Assembly (NCBI GenBank): GCA_022564385.1 | Contig: JADFLN010000015.1 | Span: 1-21,126, forward strand | Direction: 5' to 3' | DNA: 21,126 nt | DNA from: Nitrososphaerota archaeon | GTDB taxonomy: Archaea; Thermoproteota; Nitrososphaeria; Nitrososphaerales; Nitrosopumilaceae | Shown: positions 15,250-21,126 of the stretch, piece by piece | Numbering within the stretch: position 1 is the first letter of the stretch | Layout: each line of letters begins with the position of its first letter | Made by a program: the position numbers and the translations under genes | Notes under the pieces: model-generated | What the model was told of the DNA's origin: nothing | The model's database searches: none | What the model saw: the letters and a program-made list of their open reading frames with translations, nothing else

Positions 15250-15882
15250 ATGAACAAGTTAATACTGATTCTTATTTTACTTGGAATTACCGCAATTGTT
15301 TCCATTTCTATACTTTTAATCTCTGAAAATACATCACAACTCAAATCAAAGTCCATCTATGAGGTAGGATTTACTTTTTCTGATGTTGATAAAATTAAAA
15401 AATCTCTTTCTACACAAAAAATTTTCATGTCTTCCCCAATTGAAATCACTGATTATACTATAGGACAATATTGTCCATACATTACTGATATTCAAAATCC
15501 AATTAGACATTGTGCTACTACTGTTATTTTAGACATTAATGGGAACTCTCTTGGAAATATCAACATGGGTGGAACTACGGATGGCCCAATTATGGCGTTA
15601 GCCGTTATTGATTCATCTCCATTTTTAGATTCCAAACAAGATGTAGTTTACCATGTTTTTGAAACAATGATTGAGATTTTGGTATGTGATTGTTGGGAAG
15701 ATAGACAACCGGGAGGATTTGTGTCTGTACGTGCATGGCTAGATACTGCTGCAGAAAAATATTCAGAGTCTACACAAAGTACACTTACATCAAAAATTAC
15801 CGGTTTAGATGCTAATACACTAATCTTGGAGATTACTTCTACAGACGAATCCTATTTGTGGACATTGATTATACTCAAGTAG
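15250..15882 (+). CDS. Exported hypothetical protein (210 aa)
   Basis: An N-terminal hydrophobic segment (residues 3-25, KLILILILLGITAIVSISIL) is followed by about 185 extracytoplasmic residues rich in Ser, Thr and Ile. Cysteines occur in QYCPYI, RHCATTV and VCDCWEDRQPGGF, the last a C-x-C pair. Disulfides or metal binding are possible. The C-terminal third (TSKITGLDANTLILEIT) looks beta-rich. It lies 41 bp after the DUF192 gene and 40 bp before the TSUP gene, so all three may be co-regulated. No family recognised. Confidence 0.75.
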   Translation: MNKLILILILLGITAIVSISILLISENTSQLKSKSIYEVGFTFSDVDKIKKSLSTQKIFMSSPIEITDYTIGQYCPYITDIQNPIRHCATTVILDINGNSLGNINMGGTTDGPIMALAVIDSSPFLDSKQDVVYHVFETMIEILVCDCWEDRQPGGFVSVRAWLDTAAEKYSESTQSTLTSKITGLDANTLILEITSTDESYLWTLIILK

Positions 15883-15887
15883 TTTAA

Positions 15888-15894
15888 TTATATA
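15888..15894 (+). promoter_or_regulatory. TATA box of the TSUP gene
   Basis: TTATATA predicts a transcription start near 15917. This lies downstream of the TTG at 15911 and just upstream of GTG 15923, so it favours GTG as the start codon. Confidence 0.45.
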
Positions 15895-15922
15895 CGATAA
15901 AATTCTTTGATTGACGATTACT

Positions 15923-16696
15923 GTGATTGATCATCTATGGTTAATTCCTCTGGGATTTGTTGCAGGAGTATTGGGTTCTATGATTGGTCTTGGTGGTGGA
16001 ATTATAGTAGTTCCTGTATTGACATTTTTAGGATTTACTCCTACTGCAGCAGCAAGTAACAGTCTTTTTGCAGCATTAACTAATGCTATTGCATCAACTA
16101 TTTCATATTCAAAACAAAAAAGAATTGAATATTCACTAGGCCTGAAACTTGGATTAATTACAATTCCTGGAACTATTCTTGGTGCAGTTATTTCTAATGA
16201 TGTAACGCCGGATATTTTTAAAATTTTATTTGGTTTTGTAATGATTGCATCTGCATCTTACATCTTTTTGAGAAAAAAAATTGAGACTAAAGAAAAAACC
16301 CTATCCAAACAGATGATAGTTTTTGCAGTTGGTGCTAGTTTCTTTGCAGGAATAATTTCTTCATTTTTTGGAATTGGTGGGGGGATAATCTTTGTGCCAT
16401 TAATGGTAGTTGGAATGGGGATGGCTATGAAAAAAGCTGCTCCAACTTCTCAAATGATTTTGTTATTTGCATCATTATCTGGAGTGATAGCTCATAGTAT
16501 TTTGGGACATCCTGATTTTACTCAGGCAGGATTTTTAGCAATTGGTTCTTTTCTTGGTGGATTAGTTGGTGCAAGATTGTCTTTAGATATCAAGGAACTG
16601 TATTTGAAAATCATAGTATCCATTGTAATCTTGATAGCAGCTGCAAAACTCTTTTTTGATTCGATATCTGGTGGGTCCACTCTTTTTGGATATTAG
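15923..16696 (+). CDS. TSUP/TauE-SafE family membrane anion exporter
   Basis: A membrane protein of 257 residues from GTG 15923 (261 if the TTG at 15911 is used). About eight hydrophobic segments show the internal duplication of the TSUP family. The first half carries AGVLGSMIGLGGGIIVVPVL and the second AGIISSFFGIGGGIIFVPLM, each followed by an Ala/Ser-rich helix. TSUP proteins move sulfite, sulfonates or other organosulfur anions; the substrate here is unknown. It ends the plus-strand run of envelope genes. The TATA box and a start near 15917 argue for GTG over TTG. No sulfur-metabolism gene is adjacent. Confidence 0.88.
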   Translation: MIDHLWLIPLGFVAGVLGSMIGLGGGIIVVPVLTFLGFTPTAAASNSLFAALTNAIASTISYSKQKRIEYSLGLKLGLITIPGTILGAVISNDVTPDIFKILFGFVMIASASYIFLRKKIETKEKTLSKQMIVFAVGASFFAGIISSFFGIGGGIIFVPLMVVGMGMAMKKAAPTSQMILLFASLSGVIAHSILGHPDFTQAGFLAIGSFLGGLVGARLSLDIKELYLKIIVSIVILIAAAKLFFDSISGGSTLFGY

Positions 16697-16715
16697 CCTC
16701 GAATTTCTTTTTGTG

Positions 16716-16726
16716 CTTTTATAATA
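16716..16726 (+). promoter_or_regulatory. TATA box preceding the candidate structured RNA
   Basis: CTTTTATAATA in the gap after the TSUP gene predicts transcription from about 16747, two bases before the first hairpin of the RNA candidate. No protein gene follows at the usual distance. Confidence 0.4.
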
Positions 16727-16746
16727 ATTTTGTAATATATTGTGTT

Positions 16747-16848
16747 CGTTAGGTCTTTGACCTAAAGAGCTGGAGAGACTAGTCGGCTCTCCGGTATTTT
16801 ACTTAGCAAGATTACATGATTGTTTATTTCAAACAATCTATATTTTTT
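16747..16848 (+). ncRNA. Candidate structured non-coding RNA
   Basis: A GC-richer island in an AT-rich gap between convergent genes. It contains three consecutive hairpins: a perfect 7-bp stem with a three-base loop (16749-16755/16759-16765), a 9-bp stem with two G-U pairs and a 9-base loop (16769-16777/16787-16795) followed by TATTTTA, and a perfect 8-bp stem (16818-16825/16831-16838) followed by a T-run. A TATA box lies at the right distance upstream. The RNA would be about 55 nt if it stops after hairpin 2, or about 100 nt if it ends at the T-run. It does not fold as tRNA and has no clear C/D boxes. Function unknown. Confidence 0.4.
16818..16848 (+). terminator. Hairpin with T-run, possible terminator
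   Basis: Stem GATTGTTT/AAACAATC with a five-base loop, then TATATTTTTT. It would end the RNA candidate or TSUP readthrough. Archaea usually need only the T-run, so the hairpin may be structural. Confidence 0.35.
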
Positions 16849-16946
16849 ATTATAATTTGAATAAAAAATAACTCAACTACTTTTTCTGTGATAATTCCCA
16901 AAATGAAATCAACATATGAGAAAAATTCCTACCATAAGCATAATTG

Positions 16947-17066
16947 ATGATTAGTATGATTTCTACGACTCTATTAAATACAAATTCCACAAATCATGCT
17001 TATGACAATGATGCACATTCCTATACGTGGTCATCACGAAGAAATGATGATGAATTTGAAGATTAA
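16947..17066 (+). CDS. Possible small protein (39 aa)
   Basis: A 39-codon frame from ATG 16947 to TAA 17066. The C-terminal half is polar and acidic (YDNDAHSYTWSSRRNDDEFE) and reads more like a coding sequence than the surrounding DNA. The N-terminus (MISMISTTLLNTNSTNHA) is only weakly hydrophobic. It points towards the 3' end of the SDR gene with a 27-bp gap. There is no clear Shine-Dalgarno. Real small gene or chance frame; I lean slightly towards real because of the composition. Confidence 0.35.
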   Translation: MISMISTTLLNTNSTNHAYDNDAHSYTWSSRRNDDEFED

Positions 17067-17093
17067 TTTATTTTAATTTTAGATTTTTTAACA

Positions 17094-18863
17094 TTATCTC
17101 AATTCATCCACACAGAAAATAACTTCTGATGATGAAGCTGCATTATCTGACACGAGAAAATTAATTGCCTCTGCAATTCTTTGATTGCTTGGATCTGTAC
17201 CTGTTACTGTACCTGGAAATATTGTAAACATTCTAATTTTTGATTTGAGAACATCACTCAATTCTTGATTGACTGTGGTTGTAAATGGTCTTAGTGCACC
17301 TCTAAAAACTTCGACTTGAGCTCTTTGTGTTCCTGTAACTTTTCTTCCAAGTGGCAAGTCAGGACCAATAATCATTATTGCACCTTTTGCATCTTTGTAA
17401 AGACGTGGATCTTTGTCTCCACCTGGGACAAATTGCTCAAGTGCTCTTTGGGCTACAGTTGCTGGGGTTAAAATGAATTTTTCAACAAGTTCTTCCCATT
17501 TTGCTCTTGATAATTCAGTTAATTTTGATATTTCAGGCAACTTTCCTGTCACGTGAACTACTGCTAGGATTTCACCATGGTTAGTTTTAGCAGTATTGAG
17601 CCATTTTTCCACCTCTTCAGGATTCTTGATATCAAAAATATGGGAATGGCATTTGTCACTAATGTATTCCTGAAGTTCTGTTGGTGTTGATTGTGAAATG
17701 AAACATGCAGCTCTTCCTCCATTTTTTTCAATATGTTGTGCCAAAAATACTACTCTTTCTGCGTCCGCTTTATCGGTTGCATCAATGGTAAACACAATTA
17801 CTTTTCCTCCAAAGTCTGGTTGGTGAACTCCTGGTGTTGTGGTTCCAATATGTGGTCTTACAGGATAAAATACCCTGTCTCCAGGAACTACTTTTCCATT
17901 TAGAATTTTTGCTATTGCGTCATCACACAAGTTAAGAACTGATTCTGCCACTTGGGTTTGTTTTAGAAATTCTTGGTCTGCAATCATATGTGATGTATTG
18001 TTTTGAATTTTTCCTGCAAGACTTTGAATTTGTTCTAATAACTTTGTAAATGTCTCAGTTAGTTTTGGAATGTCTTTTCCATTTGCTAGTTTTACAGCAA
18101 CCTTTGCAATTCCTTCTGTGTCTACTCCATCTGCCAGTATGCATTCTAACAATTCTTTACTTGCCTCTTCAACTTCAACTGGACTTAGGTCTTCAAATCC
18201 ACTAACTCTCATAAATTCTGCTGCTGCTTTAGGATAAACAGTCTTGTAAATTCGATCAGAATGAACTGGTCCTGGATTTATTGCTATGGAAATAATTCCC
18301 TTATCTGTTAATTCCCATGACATTGCCTCTGCTAGTCTGTTTTTAGCACCTTGGGCTGCAGTATATGGACTTCTAAATCTATATGGTCTTTGTTCTAATG
18401 GTCGCTCTTCAGTAAAGAATGTTGAAATTGTAATTATTTTTCCTCCTTCTTTCATAACTTTTAGTGCTTGTACAGAACCCCAGAAAGTACCTGTAAGGTG
18501 AATTCCAATAGTACTTTTGAATTCATCAAGTGGTGCATTTGCAAAACATGTTACAGGACCTGAAACTCCTGCATTATTAATTATGTAATTTACCGTAACA
18601 TTATCATTTTTGAGTGACTCAAACATATCATTCATTCCTATTTCCTCACTAACATCAACTCCCGAAAAAATTCTAACTGATGCACCGCTATTTTTTTCAG
18701 AAATAATTGCTTCCAACATTTTTGATGTTTCTTCTAATGGCTCTCTTCTTCTTCCAAGGATAATTACACTTGCTCCATTTTCAACAAATTTTTTGGCTAT
18801 GGCTTTACCAATACCTGTTCCACTACCTGTGATTAAAGCAACTTTATCTTGAAATTTCAGCAT
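17094..18863 (-). CDS. Tandem short-chain dehydrogenase/reductase (double-SDR) protein
   Basis: Numbering is from a possible TTG at 18878 (594 aa); I choose ATG 18863 (589 aa) because the TATA-like element at 18888-18895 leaves no room for the TTG. The first SDR unit (about 10-265) has the NAD(P) motif GSGTGIG (18-24), NNAG (101-104), Ser152 and Tyr172, but the catalytic Lys is replaced by Gln176 (YTAAQ). It is followed by NPGPVHSDRI. The second unit (about 355-594) keeps the fold but lacks the glycine motif and YxxxK. This two-SDR layout recalls the N-terminal half of bifunctional malonyl-CoA reductase, which reduces malonate semialdehyde to 3-hydroxypropionate. Substrate and activity are unproven. 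Divergent from the integrase. Confidence 0.8.
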   Translation of the reverse strand: MLKFQDKVALITGSGTGIGKAIAKKFVENGASVIILGRRREPLEETSKMLEAIISEKNSGASVRIFSGVDVSEEIGMNDMFESLKNDNVTVNYIINNAGVSGPVTCFANAPLDEFKSTIGIHLTGTFWGSVQALKVMKEGGKIITISTFFTEERPLEQRPYRFRSPYTAAQGAKNRLAEAMSWELTDKGIISIAINPGPVHSDRIYKTVYPKAAAEFMRVSGFEDLSPVEVEEASKELLECILADGVDTEGIAKVAVKLANGKDIPKLTETFTKLLEQIQSLAGKIQNNTSHMIADQEFLKQTQVAESVLNLCDDAIAKILNGKVVPGDRVFYPVRPHIGTTTPGVHQPDFGGKVIVFTIDATDKADAERVVFLAQHIEKNGGRAACFISQSTPTELQEYISDKCHSHIFDIKNPEEVEKWLNTAKTNHGEILAVVHVTGKLPEISKLTELSRAKWEELVEKFILTPATVAQRALEQFVPGGDKDPRLYKDAKGAIMIIGPDLPLGRKVTGTQRAQVEVFRGALRPFTTTVNQELSDVLKSKIRMFTIFPGTVTGTDPSNQRIAEAINFLVSDNAASSSEVIFCVDELR

Positions 18864-18887
18864 AGATATGCTGTTCAACCTTTTGTG

Positions 18888-18895
18888 ATATTTAA
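18888..18895 (-). promoter_or_regulatory. TATA-like box of the double-SDR gene
   Basis: Reads TTAAATAT on the minus strand, centred about 28 nt from ATG 18863 but only 13 nt from the TTG at 18878. This decides the start codon in favour of ATG and predicts a leaderless transcript. Confidence 0.45.
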
Positions 18896-18976
18896 TTGGA
18901 TTGATCCCTATGGAAAATAATTTCTTGATATCTTTATTTCAATTACTGACTATCATCTTTTTCTACTTGTTTGATC

Positions 18977-20290
18977 ATGTATTCCGTATTGAACAAGCCC
19001 AAAGAACTTGAATATGCTGCCAAAAAGAAGCAAGAATCAAAGGCATTCAAGAATTTTGTACGTGGTATCTCTAATGATAATACAAAGGCCAGTTATGTTG
19101 AATGGCTACGAAATGACATCATGAAATTTGCATATTCTCAGAGAATTATTTCTGGTTCTGAAGAATATGATGAATTAATCAAATTAGATCAAGAGCAAAT
19201 AACTGATTTTTTGCTTGATTGGATTGATTACAAGAAAGATCAGGGAGTAAAAGCAAAGACAATTGCTACAAAAATTTCATCAGTAGAGATCTTCTTTGAC
19301 ATGAATAGGAAATTATTTCACAGAAAAATAGTTAGAAAAACAATAGGAAAGGATGATTCCCCAATAGGTGGCGGTGTTTCTTTTACAGATGATGATGTCA
19401 AGCACATGTTATCCGTTACAAGAAGTCTTAGAACAAAAGCACTGATTCACTTTTTTGCATCTACTGGAACTAGACCCGCAGCACTAATTGACCCAATATT
19501 GAAGATAAAACACTTGGTAGAAATGCCTCATCCAAAAAACCCCGCAATACAGAAATGGTGTTATGGAGTAAAAATTTATGACGAATCAAGGGATGGCTAT
19601 TATTGCTTTCTAACCCCTGAAGCTACAGGTGCACTTGACAAGTATTTGGAATCTAGAACAGTAAAAGGTGAAGTTCTAGACAAAGAATCATTTCTGTTTG
19701 CAACAGAGCACTCTCAAACTAGAAAGAAAGCAAATTTGGATGATACTGCATGCAGAAAAGTTATCCAACGTGCAATAGAATTGGCTGGAATAAAACGAGA
19801 AAAGATAGGAAAAGCAAGATTTGACAAATCTGTAATTTATGGATTTAGAAAACGATTCAATGGCAAACTCAAAATGGAAAATTCTGTGAACTCAAATATT
19901 GCAGAAAAACTAATGGCTCATAAGCGTGGACTGGATGGAACCTATCTTAGACCAACTAGAGAAGAAAGATATAATGAATTTTGTAAAGCAATAAAATCAA
20001 TTTCTGTATCAAAGGAAGAAAAACTAAAAGATGAAGTAAAAAATCTCAAACTTGACATGGTAAAATATGAAGAGACACTTGAAAAAGTAAATGAATTGGA
20101 ATCTGCAGTAGACAAAATCAATCATAATAGACTAAATCAATTAGATCAAATGATGATGGTGGCAAAAAAAATGCGTGAAACTTTACCACATTGCGATACT
20201 GACAAAAATGAAAAATTGTTTAAAGAAACACTTGAATTTTATGACGAAATTAACAAAAGTGAGTATGTAAAAAATCTTAGAGATTCTTAG
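18977..20290 (+). CDS. Tyrosine recombinase/integrase, thaumarchaeal type
   Basis: A 437-residue recombinase from ATG 18977 (a TTG six bases upstream is possible; numbering below from that TTG). The N-terminal SAM-like core-binding domain (about 30-115) precedes the catalytic domain. Arg168 in STGTRPAAL is the first catalytic Arg. The HxxR box is YGFR (290-293), with Tyr in place of His, as in several archaeal integrases. His317 in LMAHKRG precedes the nucleophile, either Tyr325 (TYLRPT) or Tyr334 (ERYNEF). A coiled coil (about 345-400) forms an extra C-terminal tail. No tRNA or clear att site is visible, so it may be a resident or stranded recombinase. Beside it lies an orphan signal-peptide ORF. 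Confidence 0.88.
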   Translation: MYSVLNKPKELEYAAKKKQESKAFKNFVRGISNDNTKASYVEWLRNDIMKFAYSQRIISGSEEYDELIKLDQEQITDFLLDWIDYKKDQGVKAKTIATKISSVEIFFDMNRKLFHRKIVRKTIGKDDSPIGGGVSFTDDDVKHMLSVTRSLRTKALIHFFASTGTRPAALIDPILKIKHLVEMPHPKNPAIQKWCYGVKIYDESRDGYYCFLTPEATGALDKYLESRTVKGEVLDKESFLFATEHSQTRKKANLDDTACRKVIQRAIELAGIKREKIGKARFDKSVIYGFRKRFNGKLKMENSVNSNIAEKLMAHKRGLDGTYLRPTREERYNEFCKAIKSISVSKEEKLKDEVKNLKLDMVKYEETLEKVNELESAVDKINHNRLNQLDQMMMVAKKMRETLPHCDTDKNEKLFKETLEFYDEINKSEYVKNLRDS

Positions 20291-20372
20291 GATAGATTCT
20301 TCCAATCCAATATACATCTACTAGAACAAAGAATTTTCAGGATTAGAAGAGTCTAGAATCTAACAAAAACAA

Positions 20373-20456
20373 TCAACAAATAATTTCAATTTCTTGTGTT
20401 GCATATGCATTGATTGAAACAAACAGAGCAACTGTGATAATCATTACAGGTTTCAT
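20373..20456 (-). pseudogene. Orphan signal-peptide ORF (27 aa)
   Basis: ATG 20456 directly follows the stop of the cupredoxin gene and encodes a textbook export signal: Lys2, hydrophobic core VMIITVALFV, then SINAYA and a likely cleavage before TQEIEIIC, where TGA stops it. No continuation exists in any frame before the integrase stop at 20290. This looks like the 5' end of a secreted protein gene whose body has been lost, possibly by recombination near the integrase. A very short secreted peptide is the alternative. Confidence 0.45.
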
Positions 20457-21126
20457 CTATACCCGAATTATTCCGTGATTTACAAGATACTCAATTCCTG
20501 ATGCAAAGTCAGTATCTTCTATCAATCCTTCTGACCACCAACAAGCATTGTTTTTAACCCAATTTGGAATCTCACTAGTTCCACTATAACCGGATGAACT
20601 TGCAGAAACTATGATGATATTATTATTAATTAAATATTGAATTCCTTCAGTAAATGATTGATCACCAATTTTATCTTCACACCAAAATGATGCTACGTTT
20701 TTGACCCAATCAGGGATTGCAAGTTTTGGTGGATTGACAGTTATTGAAAATGAAACAGGTTGTGCTCTGTTTCCTGCAGAATCTCTAGCATTACAAGTAA
20801 CTTTAGTTGTGCCAACTGAGAACATTGTACCTGAAGAAGGATTGCAAATTGGTCTGATTAATTGGTCTGTCTCATCAATTGCTAAAACCTCATAGGTAAC
20901 TCTAGCACCATTTTGATTTTCAGCGTCTACTATGATATTGGTAGGTTTGAGTATTTTTGGGGGAGTTGTATCATATGTAGGTGGGATGATAATTGCAGTT
21001 CCCTGAACATTTACCTGTCCCTGCATCCAAGGATGAATCATGCAAAAATAGTTGAAAGTTCCTGGACTATTGAACTTGTAAGAAAACGAACTACCACTCA
21101 TAAACAAACTACTATCAAATTCACCA
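20457..21126 (-). CDS. Secreted cupredoxin-HYR protein with C-terminal WVKN repeats (5' end outside window)
   Basis: The frame is open to the window edge, so the 222 residues seen are the C-terminal part. Residues 1-42 are the end of a blue-copper domain, with ligands Cys28, His31 and Met34 in YFCMIHPWMQG. After a Pro/Thr linker comes an HYR-type Ig-like domain (about 53-140; TPPKILKP, then GTTKVTCNARDSAGN). Two repeats of about 37 residues follow (IPDWVKNVASFW... and IPNWVKNNACWW..., each ending GI-YL-N--II). Such copper proteins are abundant in ammonia-oxidising archaea and are thought to carry electrons at the cell surface; the repeats probably anchor or bind wall material. The exact role is unknown. 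Confidence 0.88.
   Translation of the reverse strand, partial: GEFDSSLFMSGSSFSYKFNSPGTFNYFCMIHPWMQGQVNVQGTAIIIPPTYDTTPPKILKPTNIIVDAENQNGARVTYEVLAIDETDQLIRPICNPSSGTMFSVGTTKVTCNARDSAGNRAQPVSFSITVNPPKLAIPDWVKNVASFWCEDKIGDQSFTEGIQYLINNNIIIVSASSSGYSGTSEIPNWVKNNACWWSEGLIEDTDFASGIEYLVNHGIIRV

Noticed and set aside
16747..16800. tRNA gene
   Set aside because: The hairpins cannot be arranged as a cloverleaf and no T-loop or acceptor-stem pairing is present on either strand.
16943..17060. C/D box guide RNA
   Set aside because: TGATGA-like strings occur at both ends but no CTGA D box lies at the required spacing.
18286..18852. Two plus-strand frames of 71 and 80 codons
   Set aside because: Both antisense to the first SDR unit; they arise from its codon usage.
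18880..20460. Insertion sequence or complete integrated element
   Set aside because: Only an integrase is present; there are no other phage or plasmid genes, no tRNA target and no convincing direct att repeats in the window.
20701..20895. 64-codon plus-strand frame
   Set aside because: Antisense to the HYR domain of the secreted cupredoxin gene.

Overview
The window comes from an AT-rich archaeon, almost certainly an ammonia-oxidising thaumarchaeon (Nitrososphaerota, Nitrosopumilus-like). The evidence is: an archaeal-type aspartyl-tRNA synthetase; a DUF6659-like small protein; a secreted cupredoxin with C-terminal 'IPxWVKNxAxWW' repeats typical of this phylum; archaeal promoters (a TATA-like box about 24-27 nt before many start codons, so many transcripts look leaderless); and a fused PIN/PilT-type ATPase/KH protein. 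The taxonomic call is inference from protein families, because the window has no rRNA or tRNA.

Layout. 1-1283: a gene-poor edge, an ORF interrupted by an in-frame TAG (370-681), a 43-aa zinc-ribbon protein and a convergent 82-aa protein. 1322-3711: aspS diverging from a dipeptide-type ABC transporter ATPase. 3752-5518: a roadblock-like protein and two divergent VTT/DedA-type membrane proteins. 5515-8259 (minus): a compact cluster of a 46-aa small protein, TldD protease, family 4 uracil-DNA glycosylase and 3-methyladenine/alkyl-base glycosylase, so two base-excision repair enzymes are co-transcribed. 8328-11034: a membrane histidine kinase diverging from a stand-alone HPt protein and a CheY-like receiver, a probable phosphorelay. 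11059-13828: PIN-ATPase-KH protein, a convergent MntR-type Mn regulator and a divergent small membrane protein. 13951-16696: secreted or membrane-anchored proteins (a two-cysteine protein, DUF192, an unknown) and a TSUP anion exporter. 16697-17093: an intergenic stretch with a candidate structured RNA and a 39-aa ORF. 17094-18863: a tandem short-chain dehydrogenase protein resembling the N-terminal half of bifunctional malonyl-CoA reductase. 18977-20290: a thaumarchaeal tyrosine recombinase. 20373-21126: an orphan signal-peptide ORF and the 3' part of a secreted cupredoxin/HYR protein cut by the window edge.

Most promising for follow-up: (i) the promoter-led, hairpin-rich RNA candidate at about 16747-16848; (ii) the double-SDR protein, which could belong to the 3-hydroxypropionate/4-hydroxybutyrate carbon fixation pathway but has Gln at the catalytic Lys position; (iii) decayed or interrupted small genes at 370-681, 14426-14625 and 20373-20456, the last beside the integrase; (iv) several conserved-looking small proteins below 60 aa. 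I found no CRISPR array, insertion sequence, rRNA or tRNA.
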